The position numbers were made by a program, and so were the translations under genes. A stretch of DNA of 64,000 bases from Primula veris (taxonomy: Eukaryota > Streptophyta > Magnoliopsida > Ericales > Primulaceae): assembly GCA_963682055.1 (NCBI GenBank), contig OY821740.1, forward strand, positions 16,392,814 to 16,456,813, read 5' to 3'. The notes below the pieces were generated by a model, which saw only the letters and a list, made by a program, of their open reading frames with translations, was not told the origin of the DNA and searched no databases. Below, in pieces: positions 1 to 13,300 of this stretch; within the stretch, counting starts at the first letter, position 1, and the number at the start of each line of letters is the position of its first letter.

Positions 1-204
1 ACTATATATTTTTTCTTAAATTGGGGACATCCGTCAATTATTTAATTTGATGGAAGTTAAGTTTAAATTACATTTCAGTCCCAAATTTTATAAAATATAT
101 GAATTTAACCCGAAAAGTTTATAAATTTACATTTTTAACATACCCATTAACAAATAGTTACATATACATGTTCATACGTATACATAAAATAAAAAAAATA
201 CACA

Positions 205-235
<31 letters not shown>

Positions 236-3200
236 ACGTTTTATAAAAAAAGTTAACTTTTTTTAATATTTTTTAAAAGATATGCACTTTTTGAAGTGCC
301 TTTTTTAAAAAAATAATTCTTTTTTTATAAAAATAAACAAAATGACTATAAACAAAAGGATGAAATCGTCCGCAATCGAATATAAAGAAACGCTAACATA
401 TAAGCACACAAATAGTTTCACAAACTTACTTATATGACTTTGATTAATTTTTGATGTTTTTCACTTTAAAATATTATGTTTAAAAGTAAGAACCGTATTT
501 ATTTGTTTATGCATCGATTTTGTCTAAATTTGAAGAACTAACAAAAATTTAAATTTCAATAGAATTGTGCATGGGAAACATTTATGCACCAAACATCGTA
601 ATCAAATATAAACAAAAGTTTTCACCGTAAAACATTACAAGGAAAATATTTTTCTACAGTAAATCATGAAACAAACAGATATGGTATAAGATCGATGTAT
701 ATGATATCAATTTCTATATTTATGTTTTACAGTTTTGCTAACAATTGTTAAGCCTTATCCACAAATTAAATGACTATACTTTATTAAGGATATTAACTAT
801 TCATTAAAATCTAATTTATTCTTTAACCTATGACTTCAACTATTTATAGTAAATTTTAATAAGAATTAATTGGTTGTCTTTGGCAATACAATAATTGAAA
901 TTGATGCGTTAAAACTGTTATGCATGGAAGTTGGAACTATTGCTAGACAGCCTCATACAATGAAGAAACTCTATAATACATGATAATTTTTAGTTCAGGT
1001 TTTGATTTTTTTCTACAACTTAGTTTAGCATATCCGATAATTATCCACATTTCAAATTTCAAACAAATACTTAGAAGTATGTAAATTAAAGACATAAAAA
1101 CTCACTCACAGTTTGGAGAAAAATAAATTGGAAATTTATTGTAGTATAATTCTACAAATTAGATACCATTTTATGTGTTAGTATGAGTGAATAACAAACC
1201 TAGCAATTCATTGCAAATTTGCAAAAATAAAAAATTTCTTACAAAGAATAATGTGTCCCGGGGGCACGTGCACATATTAATATACGTTTTATTTCTTAAA
1301 AAAAAATGTTATATGAACATTTAATATGACAATACATGGCAATTAATATGTGTGTGTGTGTGTGAGTGCATGTGTGTGTTTAAATAGTGCATAAACACAT
1401 TATGTTTGACATCATTTAATACTTATCATTATTATTATACCATTTTAATTCATCATTTTTACAGTTAACATGTGTCATGGTACACATGTTAGCATTTCTA
1501 TTATATTTATTATTGTTTAAACAACGATTGGAATATGAAAAAAGTCGGAGTAAACATGGAAGCATATTATGGTTGCATATTTTATTTTATTTTGAAAAGT
1601 AAGCATGTTATTAATTAAAGGGTAACCCATTGACCTCTTCCACAAGTCGGAAGAGGCCTTATGAGATCGGAAGAGGCCTTATGAGATCCGACAAAAGCAT
1701 GAAGCATTTTGCCAGTCTCTTAATCAAATACAAGTACATAAGTAATGTTTCATCATATATAACAACAAAATTAAAGGCACTTCCAAACAATGCCATGGTC
1801 TGTAGCGAAAGAGGGTAAAACTATCCCTTATTTTATAATTTAAATCACTCCAAAGGGTGGTTTGGCTGATCAGCTTCATATCAATGCTTTTTCAGCTCTG
1901 TTGCTGACATTTTCGCATTTTGTTAAGTGACTCCAATGCTTCCAAAGTCCTCCATCATTACTGCAAAAAAAAGCTAACCAATTAACTTGAACAAATAACA
2001 TTTAGATAAGTAAACACACATTAATATGATGTTATACTTCTTTTTTCCTTGACATATACTGTAATATGTATATTTATTTTTTGGGGTTTTTTAAAAGTAA
2101 ATGGAGTAGTTTTGGGGGCATTTTCGTTTTAATATTTAAAGAGTATTTTGGAAATTTTAGAAAAGTAGTTAAAGTATTTTTGAAAAAAATGGGTCAAAAA
2201 TTGACAGTAAAATCATGGTTATTATAATAAGAGACTTTTTGATAAGAGACTTTTTGATAGAAAGACTCGCAGAGACTCAATGTGGATCATTGATGTATGC
2301 TCATAATACTTCATATATGATAATAAGATGGAAGATTATTTTCCAAGAGAAAAATGAGGGTTTCAATTCCTTTTATTGTTTTCTTTCCGTTTATTTTAAG
2401 AAACTGCAGTACTCGATAGCTATCTATTCAAATCCCTTTTGTTTCGTGTTCTTTTTCAAGAAGGAGGATGAGAAAAAAAGACTTTCTTGTTTAAACTTGT
2501 GGTAATAAACATGTATTTCTGGCTAAAGTAAGGTGAAGATAACATATATACATGCATGTTCTTTGAGTTCAAATCTTCTATTCCCTATTCTCTATCTTTC
2601 CTTGCCCCCTTACTTATTTTCATTCAAATTTTAAATTTTCACAACTTCTTCTGTAAATTTATAACCTTTTATATTATATTGTATTCAAATTTTAAAACAT
2701 TTGGACATAATATTGTTTTAGACAATTTTTTTAAGATTTAATGTTTAATTTACACTAATTTATACATTTATTCCAAAATAAATTGCGTATGGATTTTATT
2801 TAAAAAATAATTATTGTAATGTATTGATACATGTCTTGTAGTAATTGTACAATTTTTTTTTAAGTTTTTAGAAAAAAAATTTGGATAAAATAAGCAAGGA
2901 GGTACGGAAAGAAGTAGAGAATATGGGTAGAATGAACTCGTGTTCTTGCCTTTCGGTTTCTGTTTTTAATACATATTAATATTTCCCATGTAAAACTCAA
3001 TATTTACGACATCTTTAATTAGCTGTGATCTCCACATTGTTACTCGCTTACTTTGTTTTACTTAAGCTAAATCTCTCTCAATATAAGAAAGACTCGTAAC
3101 AGCTAACATATGAAACTGAGAGTTACCACTCAAATTAGGGCATCACTTTTTTTTTTTTTTTTTTTAAGATTGGAAGTTGCAATTAAATTAGGGTTTGAAA

Positions 3201-4254
3201 AAAAAAAAGTTGATCAGAATATCAGAATATTAAATCAGGGCATCACTTCATCACAAAATATATCCAAGGATTAATCTTCATCATGATAGAGAAACCAAAT
3301 ATTTGAACAAAAATGAAAGACCAAATCTGAGCTGCCATTTATGCATGATCCTTAAAACAAGAACATTTTTCGGACGTCAACGCAATACCAATTTTTTTAA
3401 CATCTCTTGTTAATTTGCTCATGCATTTGATGCTCAATACTTCAATTGTTTTGGTTAATCTTTCTGGTAAATTTCTTTAACATCTAGAGTTCTGAAGTAA
3501 TTTGTAAACATTGATATCACAATTATTTTCATGTTTTAAGCCTTTCTGATCAAGATCAGTACAAGAATTATATTAAACTCTCATGAGTTGTAGTTTTTAA
3601 CCTAGTCATGTTAAACGAAAAATAAAAAAAATTCCAAAAGTGTCATCATAGTATTGAAACTAATAAAAATCGAGTTGAAGTGTAAAAATAGCAGTTACAA
3701 ATCTTGTTCTCATCTTAACAATTCGTCTTGTAACGGACACAATCATATAAAATTTTGCTTCGATATCCATTTTCAAAACAAAACTTCTACCCTCAATTTT
3801 AGGACCTTGAAATTCGTTCTCTATGTACTCTTGATGAAAGATCATGAGAACTTTGAGATTTTTGTAGCCTCGTCATATATAAGCACCATTCCTTTTTCCT
3901 TTATTAGTTTGCGAGCTTTATTATACTTTTAGTAAGACTTTGAAGATAAAAAGCCATGCGGATATGGAAATCAAAGTAATGAAATACGGAGTATAATTTA
4001 CGACTAGCATAAATTTATCATAGTAAAATTAACAATTGAAAGATAACAATAATTCCTCATATGGAAAGATCAACTAAATTAGTGTGAAATGAATATTGGC
4101 CTTGAAATTTTATTTATATTTTTATAGAAGGCATCAAGGCAAAGTCTTCTTGAAACAAGGCCATAAAAGTTACTATACATACAAGATACGTTTGAATATA
4201 CGTATAATTTGTATTATATATATGAGCCAGCTAGGGTTGTAATCTCCAAGCAAA
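1..4254. other. AT-rich intergenic region upstream of the endoglucanase gene
   Basis: No supportable gene. The short ORFs here (for example 1630-1818, 2215-2505, 3654-3932) begin at non-ATG codons or lack any recognisable domain. The stretch holds an (AT)n run at about 210-235, a (TG)n run near 1350-1364, a tandem duplication of about 20 bp at 1648-1688 (a unit with GGAAGAGGCCTTATGAGA) and a short tandem repeat with AGAGACTTTTTGAT at about 2228-2262. The last few hundred bases should hold the promoter of the GH9 gene. Confidence 0.6.
4215..4223 (+). promoter_or_regulatory. Possible TATA box of the GH9 gene
   Basis: TATATATAT lies about 32-40 bases before the ATG at 4255. If it is used, the 5' leader would be very short, so a more distal promoter is also possible. 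The surrounding DNA is AT-rich, which raises the chance of coincidence. Confidence 0.3.
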
Positions 4255-7200
4255 ATGACATTCATTAAGGGAGCTTCCCTTTTCATTTGCCTTTTCTTCT
4301 CCTTCTCTTGTGGTTTTTTTAATAATGTTCAAGCAAACCCTAATTACAGAGAGGCTCTGGAAAAGTCTATAATATTTTTCCAAGGGCAAAGATCGGGGAA
4401 GCTCTCTGGGGACCAAAAGATCAGTTGGCGGTCCAGTTCTGGCCTTTCTGACGGCTCAACCGAACATGTATGGCATTAGTTTTTTAGTTTGACATTTTGG
4501 TGAAAAAATGGTTATAGCTCTTATTATGTATTCAGTACAGCTTCGTGATATTTTAATATACCCATTGTTTTCACTATATTTATGTTTATGTCCTGTGCAG
4601 CATAACTATGCAACAACCATTATGATGTTTGCAGCCAATTTATTAGAAAAGCGTAGCTAAAGCATTTCTGTAATGGAAATGCTAAAATCATAAAAAGCGT
4701 AAGCTAAATATGCATAGAAGCGTGAGAGCGAGCTTTTTCAGCTTCGAAGCAAGCTTTTTAATACAGTGCCTTAACCCTTAGCGTTTTCACACAAAAAGTG
4801 CCTTCCAGAAAAATTTATAGTTACAAGAGTTTAATTGTAGTTCGTCGCCCCTGCAAAACCTATACTGCTTAACAAAATTACGTACTCTTTAATTAGACAG
4901 GGACTTATTCTTGTTGTTAAGTAGATTTATCTATTTAATCTAGGCCTATCCTTCTTACTTATGTTGTATAGTCTTTGTGATTCAAGAAAATTACAAGTAT
5001 CAATTTTGCATGTGCAAGGTTTCGATTTTCTTGTCTATTTTCGTCATAGACCAATGGTTGATGTCCAAAATCTGCCTTTACGATATCTCAGAGTATATAT
5101 TTTTGTGTTGATATGATCAGATAGTAGTATTAATGTTACATACGGTATTCAATTGTTGATGGATAAATATATAGAATGTCCTCTTGGAGGACCAAATAGT
5201 GTCTCCTCTTATAGAGTTGCCAAATAGACAGTGGCACTAAAATGTGCAAGTTTTTTGTTTCTATGCAGGCGGATTTAACCGGAGGATACTATGACGCTGG
5301 TGACAATGTCAAGTTTAATTTTCCTATGGCGTATAGCACCACAATGTTATCATGGAGCACTTTGGAATATGGCAAAGAAATGGGACCAGAAATCACAAAC
5401 GCCAGGGCTGCGATCCGGTGGGCCACCGACTACCTCTTAAAGTGTGCAAGCGCCACCTCAGATAGATTATATGTAGGCGTAGGTGATCCCAACACGGACC
5501 ACAAATGCTGGGAAAGGCCAGAGGATATGGACACTGTTCGGTCTGTTTACTATGTGTCGCCAAGCAACCCTGGATCTGACGTGGCTGGGGAGACAGCAGC
5601 TGCTTTGGCTGCTGCTTCCCTTGTTTTCCAGTCAGTCGATGGAAATTACTCGAAATTACTTTTGAGCACTGCCAAAAATGTGATGAATTTTGCGATGCAG
5701 CATAGGGGGGCTTATAGTGACTCACTTGGCTCTATAGTGTGCCCGTTTTATTGCTCATACTCGGGATATAAGGTACAAAATATATCTATCAATTTCTTAG
5801 CTCCTTTATATGTATGAATAAGTTATAACCAAGTCTTAACAACCTGAAAACAAACTTGCTGATCAACATCTCGTCTCCTTTACGACCCTAGTTGGAGGAT
5901 GATTTAAATGTAATTAAACAAGTATGCATTATTTGGAAGTTGGTTCTAAAATCCTGTCATTTTATATAAGTTTTACACTAACATAGCTTTATGACTGGCT
6001 ATCATGATTTTCTTCTTCTTCAGAAGTGCATATCAAGTACTTAACTCAGTTCTTGTTAAAACTGGAACTCTGAAAGCATTACTAAAAGGGTACTTATCGA
6101 AAATAAACTCATAACGTTTGTGTCGTAATCTCATTTGTTTATTTATTTATTTTTGCAGGACGAGTTGCTATGGGGTGCTGCATGGCTACTGAGAGCAACA
6201 GGCGATGTTTCTTATTACAATTTCATACAATCTTTAGGAGCTAATGATGCAAGTGATACATTCAGTTGGGATAACAAGTATGCTGGAGCTAGAGTGCTCC
6301 TTGCAAGGGTGATTACCTACAACAAAGTTTAATTGATGAACTCTTTTGACTAACAAATTATTTGTCACATACATGATAACTTCAAATAAACTGGCGATTG
6401 TTAAACAGTTCTCTCATAAGCCTGATTCTTTTACTAATGCTCTATTTTTGTAGGAAGCCTTGCTAAACAAGGACAAATCATATGAGCCTTTTAGGCAACA
6501 AGCTGAAGATTTCATGTGCCAAATTCTACCCAACTCTCCCTATTCAAGTACACAATATACACAAGGTAATTTTAATGTGTGAGAACTCTCCACTTAAGTA
6601 GTTTGGCAGGCAATTACAAAATATTTTATTCTTTTGCTGTTCTTTTATTTATTAAACATAGGCTATTTAACATAAGCTGATAAATTATTAAATATTGACT
6701 TCATCAATTTAATAAGTGAAAAATTCATTTTCCAAATACTTCGATTAGATATCGATATTCCAAACTGTGTACCCGTAACCTTACAACTCTTTACATACTC
6801 TTCAGTATTTTGTCTATGTTTATATTTCGATCACTTTTTATTTCACGAATTAAAAGATGAAGTGCTTACAATATGCATCAATGTTATGGAAAAACTTGTG
6901 ATTGCTGCTTATTTTCGAGTATTTCGTCAATAAAGTATTTTTTCTTATAAAAACGCAGGAGGGCTTATGCATAAATTACCCCAGAGCAATCTTCAATATG
7001 TGACTTCAATAACCTTCTTGGTTCAAACTTATAGCAACTACATGTTGTGGTCAACATCACAGCACACCTTTAACTGCGGCAATTTATTTGTCAACAGTGA
7101 TAACCTCAGATACCTTGCGAAGAAACAGGTTTGTTGTCACCATTTTGCATAATACATTCATTTTTTCCTAGGCATACCGCCCGGCATCATTGCTATCTTC

Positions 7201-7896
7201 AACTTTAACTATGTCTCTTTATTAAATTTGTCATGAAATGGCCTTCCTTAGAAATGTAAAAGGAGAATTACTAGACATTTGAAGACACACCGGAAAATTT
7301 TATACTAAAGTTGTAGTGATCAATTATTCATTTTTGGTGAAAATAAAAATGAATTCAGAATACATATAGTACAACATTGTTTGACCCATTAGATCTAGTA
7401 TATCGTTTCAATTTTACAAAATGAAAAAAACTGAGATCCAGAAATGAAATAGCGTTTAAAGTTTAGAGAAAACACCGTAGGACTGTATGCATCGAGTCAT
7501 TCTTGAACAAAATACTCTACTTCTTAGCCAGTATATCTCAAGTTTAATATCTGAATCCTTTTTCAGGTGGACTATATACTGGGTGTGAACCCGATGAAAA
7601 TGTCATACATGGTAGGATTTGGGGATAATTATCCAAGGAAAATACACCACAGGGGCTCCTCCATCCCTTCTCTCGCTACACACCCTCAGTCCTTTGGTTG
7701 CAGTAGCGGTTTTCAATACTACTACTCTGCAAACCCTGATCCTAACATTTTGATCGGGGCCATTGTTGGTGGTCCAGATGAAAACGATAAGTACTCAGAT
7801 GATAGGACGGACTATAGTCATTCTGAGCCTGCTACATACATTAATGCTGCTATAGTTGGACCCTTGGCGTACTTTGCAGCGAGCAATTCAAGTTAG
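4255..7896 (+). CDS. Secreted endo-1,4-beta-glucanase, glycoside hydrolase family 9 (plant class B)
   Basis: Hydrolyses beta-1,4-glucan in the cell wall. Six exons in phase: 4255-4467, 5269-5772, 6159-6308, 6454-6565, 6959-7128 and 7567-7896, giving 492 residues, the usual length for class B. Residues 1-27 form a signal peptide (hydrophobic core [11 protein letters not shown], probable cleavage after VQA). The GH9 domain follows: [12 protein letters not shown] has the nucleophile-water Asp pair (D80, D83); the His signature near 396-412 ends in HHR; and the C-terminal [16 protein letters not shown] carries the catalytic Asp pair and acid (E470). There is no transmembrane anchor (not KORRIGAN-like) and no C-terminal CBM49 (not class C). 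All introns are GT-AG. Known from the family: roles in wall loosening, abscission and growth; which one applies here is not visible. The protein looks intact. Confidence 0.93.
4625..4800. repeat. AAGCTT-rich MITE-like fragment in GH9 intron 1
   Basis: The segment is rich in AGCGT, AAGCTT and AGCTTTTT words with short internal inverted repeats (for example GCAAGCTTTTTAATAC and nearby AGCGTGAGAGCGAGCTTTTT). Similar composition recurs at 25495-25640 and 61420-61560, which suggests degraded copies of one non-autonomous DNA transposon family. No clear target duplication was found. Confidence 0.35.
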
Positions 7897-10319
7897 AAAA
7901 AGAAGGCCACTCAAAGTTCTAGTTAGGTTAATTCTGGATTTTCATTTGTTTCATACAAAATGGTATGTGCCACTAAAATTTTGGTGGTTTCTGGATTTAG
8001 GAATTTATAAGTTAATTTTTAGTTAGCTGGATCTATTACAAAATCATGTCTTTCTACGGTCTATAATGATATCAAGAAAGATAGACTTCCGGATCATGTG
8101 GTTTTGAGTAAGTTTTAAACTGGAATTTTGATCAAGTAAATATTTATCCTTTGGCCTAAAAATTCCTGTACCAATTAAGCAGAAATGCTATTTTTGCTTA
8201 AAGTTTGGTAAAAAATTACGCATCCTTTGATCAAAATTCCCCCTTGAAAGAAATCCACACTGTATCCGTGTTTCCCTTTATCGGACTATGAACTCTCTGA
8301 ATATCACAACTATTAACTTATAATCGTATCTGTAATTTTAAATTTGATTTTGTCCTCGCAACTTTTAGTCCTGGTTCAATATACCAAAGGTGAGACCACA
8401 TATACGACTCTAAAGTTTAAGTGAAACAACGATTCATTTGGTCACTTCTACGACTTCTGGTCACGATAAAGTCACAAGTTACTTGAACTTGGAGAAATAC
8501 CAGCATTAGAGTTCATGAGATTTTTTGTTTGGCAATGAAGATAGAAATTGGCCGGTCATCAAATAAGATTTTCATCTGACGGTCAGAAAGGGAGTATAAA
8601 TGTGGTTCAGATTGGATTGATCTTGGTTTATTGCTAAATCAAGCAAATATATGAATTATTTTGAGAAATTTAGATTTAAATCAAACCCGCCTATTTTCGA
8701 GACCTGACACCCTACCCAAACCAAACCAAACCGAATGGTTACTGGTTAGGCTTGATTAGGATTTGCAGATTCAATATTTCTAATCAGTTTTGGATCTGAT
8801 TAAAATTTCATGTTTGTTTTTGGTTCAATTTACAGTGTTATATCAAAAGAACAATTGTACATAATGGGCCAACGTACACTGGTTATGTTATAAACTTACA
8901 AGAGCATTCTCATCGGTTTCTCATCGCTTGTTATAAAAATTATGTTCAAAATTCATTGTTTTACCAAATATAAAAGTTAAACGTAGCTAAATTGCCAAGT
9001 TTGCACAATAGTCTAGTTAGATTTTGTTACTAACTAATTAAAATAATACCAGTATTTTAGAGAGAAAGAGCAAGGGTAGCAAGTAGATGAAAATGAATCG
9101 CGAAGAGTTTTATTGAGTATTTAATTCATTAAAAAATGTATGGACATATCCATAAAAGTTATCCAGATGTGGACATAATTTTCATATATGTCCAAATTGG
9201 GCATAACTTGTATCACTCATAGAACAAACTGTTGAGTGAGTTTTTTTCCTTTTTTTCTTTACTAACTAGGATATTATAGGTTTTTGTACTAAAAGTCATT
9301 TATACTAAAAGTTATTGAGGATATCTGCGAAACATAGATAGTTTCGGTAGGTTATTGAATATTTCCAAAGTTCATGACACTATTTGCCAAACACCAAAAG
9401 TTAAGTTAACGGGTTGCAATTTACCCTCTCTTTTTCCACTACATAACACTTAATCTCACAACTTGAATAATTATAAGGACACTCTTTCGTACACTCGTTT
9501 GAATGTTTGATTGTAGCGACAACACTTTTATTTTGTAACGTTTTTGTTTCAGCTCTCTCACAACGATGAGAAGTGTTATAGAGTATGCATATCAATAAAT
9601 ATTATGAATTTACGACAAAAACGTAGTTAACGTAACATATTTTATGAGCGTCTATCTCTCTACCTATCAATTTAACACGTTCGTTCAAAACGGACCAACA
9701 TAGACAAAAATTATGTCTTTAAAAATTGGCTTAAAGGTGAATTGCAAACGTAAATATTTATATCAATTAATTGCATGTTTTCAAAGTTTATGAGGAGATT
9801 GGAGAAACAATTACATAAACTCGGTCAAAATGTTCTGAAATTTTAATTGGCTTGACACAAAATTGAACCAGATCGAGTAAAAAAGTTAGGGTATGGCCTT
9901 ACGAAATGAATTTTTTTGGTCATTTTTGAAAAGCATTATGCTATCAAATGTTTTGGTCATAGTATTTATTTGAAATTTTTGGTTATTTTTAAAACTCAAT
10001 TATTTGAAATTTTAAAAGGTTATAGTATTTACGTTTCCGAAACGTTTTGGATGCGAGAGAGTTTCGTGTTTCCGAGAACACACGGTAGAGTGATTAAAAC
10101 TGAACCAAAAGGAGACCAAATATAACAAAAATAAAAATAGAGGCAGTTTTTTGGTTAAAGGAAAAACCCATCATCTACATTTAGGGTCTCTCTCTCTCTC
10201 TCTCTCTCTCTATTGCGCAGACAACAAACAGTTAGATTCCCAGTAGCATATATATACAGAAAACAGATAGATACAGAAATATATATAATATATATATATA
10301 TAGATACATATAAAGAATA
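7897..10319. other. Intergenic region between the GH9 gene and eIF3i
   Basis: AT-rich DNA with no supportable gene. It holds the 3' untranslated region of the GH9 gene and the promoter and 5' leader of eIF3i. The short ORFs at 9401-9595 (-) and 9916-10125 (+) show no domain. Near the eIF3i start are a (TC)n run and an AT dinucleotide stretch, listed separately. Confidence 0.55.
10184..10211 (+). repeat. (CT)n microsatellite in the eIF3i leader
   Basis: About 13 CT units lie some 110-135 bases before the eIF3i ATG. Pyrimidine-rich CT tracts are common in plant core promoters and 5' leaders of highly expressed housekeeping genes, so a regulatory role is plausible but inferred. Confidence 0.6.
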
Positions 10320-13300
10320 ATGAGGCCAATACTGATGAAGGGTCATGAGAGGCCACTGACGTTTTTAAAGTATAACAGAGAAGGTGATCTGTTGTTTTCA
10401 TGTGCTAAGGATCACAATCCCACTGTTTGGTTCGCTGATAACGGTGAGAGGCTCGGCACTTACCGTGGTCATAACGGTGCCGTCTGGTGCTGTGATGTCT
10501 CAAGTGAGTCCCCATTCGACTTTTTTTCTTCTTTTTATTACTACTTTTATATGTTTTTGGATTTGTTTGGTTCCAGCTTATTGTCATAAAGATTTAGGCT
10601 TTGGTAGATTTCTTTGTTGTCTCTGCTTATTTGCTTATTGGTCTTAATTGGTTGCAGCTTATTACTTTATTATCTGTTTTGGGTTTGTTTGTTTGCAGCT
10701 TATTGCCATCAAGGTTTTAGTCTTTGGTATAATCTTTTTTTTTTGTCTTTGTTTATTTGCTTACTTATAATTGTATTGGTCTTAATTGGTTTCTGCTAAT
10801 AATTATTGTTTGGTTGCTGCTTATTGTCGTAAAGATTTAGTCTTTGCTAGAATCTTTTTGGTCTCTGTTTAACTGGTCATTGGTATTAATTGGTTGCAGT
10901 TTATTGTCTTAAGGATTTAGTCTTTCGAGTTTTTAACGTTGCTTATTTATTTACTCTACTTATACCGTGGCCATAATGGTGCCGTTTGGTGCTGTGATGT
11001 TTCAAGCAAGTCCCCTCTTTTCCTTTTTTTTATTACTTTGGTTATGTTTTGGGTTTGTTTGATTGCAACTTATTGTCATAAAGATTTAGTCTTTGCTAGA
11101 ATCTTTTTTTGTTTCTGCTTAACTGGTTATTGGTATTGATTGGTTGCAGCTTATTGTCTTAAGGATTTAGTTTATCAAGTTTGTAACGTTACTTATTTAT
11201 TAACTCTACTTATACGGGTATACCGTGGCCATAATGGTGCCGTTTAGTGCTGTGATGTCTCAAGAAAGTCCCCCTTTTTTCTTTTCTTTTTTACGTTTAC
11301 CCCTTTTCTTTATTGCTTTGTATATGTTTTGGGTTTGTTTGGTTGCAGCTTATTGTCACAAAGATTTAGTCTTTGCTAGAATCTGTTTTGCCTCTGCTTA
11401 TTTGCTTATTGGTCTTAATTGGTTGCAGCTTATTGCTTTATTATATGTTTTGGGTTTGTTTGGTTGCATCTTATTGTACTAAAGATTTAGTATTTGGTAG
11501 AGGTTTTTTGTCTCTGCTTATTTGCTTAGTTATACGTGTATTGGTATTGTTTGGTTGCAGCTTATTGTCTTAAGGATTTATTCTTTCTAGAGTTTTTTTT
11601 TTCAAAAAGCTAAAAAAACTTTTGAGCCTATTTAATCTTTTTTGACCTAAATGCTAGCTCTTGAAAAGCAAAAAAAGCTAACATACCAAACAACCATCGC
11701 TTTTTTAAAAAAAAAGCTGTTGCCAAACAGGCACTTGGTCTCTGTTTCAAAAAAAATAAAAAATAAATAGGCACTTGGTCTTTTTTTTTTTTTTTTCTCT
11801 GCTTATTTGCTTAGTTATACTTCTATTGGTCTTAATTGGTTGCAGCTTATTGTCTTGAGGATTTAGTCTTTGGTAGCGAGTTTTTGACTCTACTTATTTG
11901 ATTACTAATACTCCTATTGGTGTTGTTTAGTTGCAGCTTATTGTCATAAATATTTAGTCTTTGCTAAAATCTTTTTTGTTCTGCTTATCTGCTTACTTAT
12001 ATTTGTTTTGGTCTTAATTGCTTCCAGCTTAATGTCTTGAGGATTTAGGGTCCGTTTGGCAATAGACTTTTTTAGCTGATTTTTGGATTTTTCATTTTAA
12101 AGTTTTGTGGGTGTGTGGACAGTCAAATTATTTAGCTTTTAAAAATCAGATTTTTAGGTTGAAAAAACTAAAAAATCCAAAAATAAAATAAAATTCTCAC
12201 TGGATTTTTTAAACAGATTTTAAAAGCTGATTTTGGATCATAAAATATGTTGCCAAACGGCCCCTTAGTCTTTGGTATCGAGTTTTTGACTCTACTTGTT
12301 TGATTAGCAATACTCCTATTGTTATTGTTTGGTTGCAGTTTATTGTCATCAAGATTTAGTGTTTTTTTTCTCTCTGCTTATTTGCTTACTTATACTTGGA
12401 TTGGTCTTAATTGGTTGCAGCTTATTGTCTTGAGTATTTAGTCTTTGGTAGTGAAATTTTGACTAATGATTTGATTACTGATACTCCTATTGTTATTGTT
12501 TGGTTGCAGCTTATTGTCATAAAGATTTGATCTTTGCTAGAATCTTTTTTTGTCTCTGCTTATTTGCTTATTGGTCTTAATTGGTTGCAGCTTATTGTCT
12601 TGAGGTTTTAGAGTTTCGTATCGATATTCTGACTCTACTTATTTGATTACTGATACTCCTATTGTTATTGTTTGGTTGCAGCTCACTGTCATAAAGATTT
12701 AGTCTTTGGTAGAACCTTTTTTGTCTCTGCTTATTTGGTTACTTATACTTGTATTGGTCTTAATTGGTTGCGGCTTGTTGTTTTAAGGATTTAGTCTTTG
12801 GTAGAATCATTATTGTCTCTGCTTATTTGATTACTTTCACGTTTATTGGTCTTAATTGGTTGCAACTTATTGTCTTGAGAATTTAGTCTTTGGTAGCGAG
12901 ATTCTGACTATTTATTTGATTACAATTACTCCTGTTTTTATTGTTTGGTTGCAGTTTATTGTCTTAAGGATTTAGTCTTGGGTAGCGAGTTTTTTACTCT
13001 ACTTATTTGATTACTAATACTCCTCCTATTGATATTGTTTAGTTGCAGCTTATTCTCATAAAGATTTGGTCTATGCTAGAGTATTTTTTGTCTCTGCTTA
13101 TTTGCTTGTACTTGTATTGGTCTTAATTGGTTGCAGCTTATTGTCTTGAGGATTTTGGGTCCGTTTGGCAACAAATTTTCTTAGCGGATTTTTTGGATTT
13201 TTGATTTTAGAATTTTGTGGGTGTTTGGACAGTCAGATTATTTAGTTTTAAAAAGCATATTTTTAGGCTAAAAAAGCTAAGGAATCTTAAATAAAAAAAC

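Noticed and set aside
5393..5725. Antisense ORF of 110 codons over GH9 exon 2
   Set aside because: It mirrors the conserved sense exon and has no domain or start context of its own.
10384..11573. Several 60-90 codon hydrophobic ORFs in eIF3i intron 1
   Set aside because: They come from T-rich repeat units; similar peptides recur because the DNA repeats.
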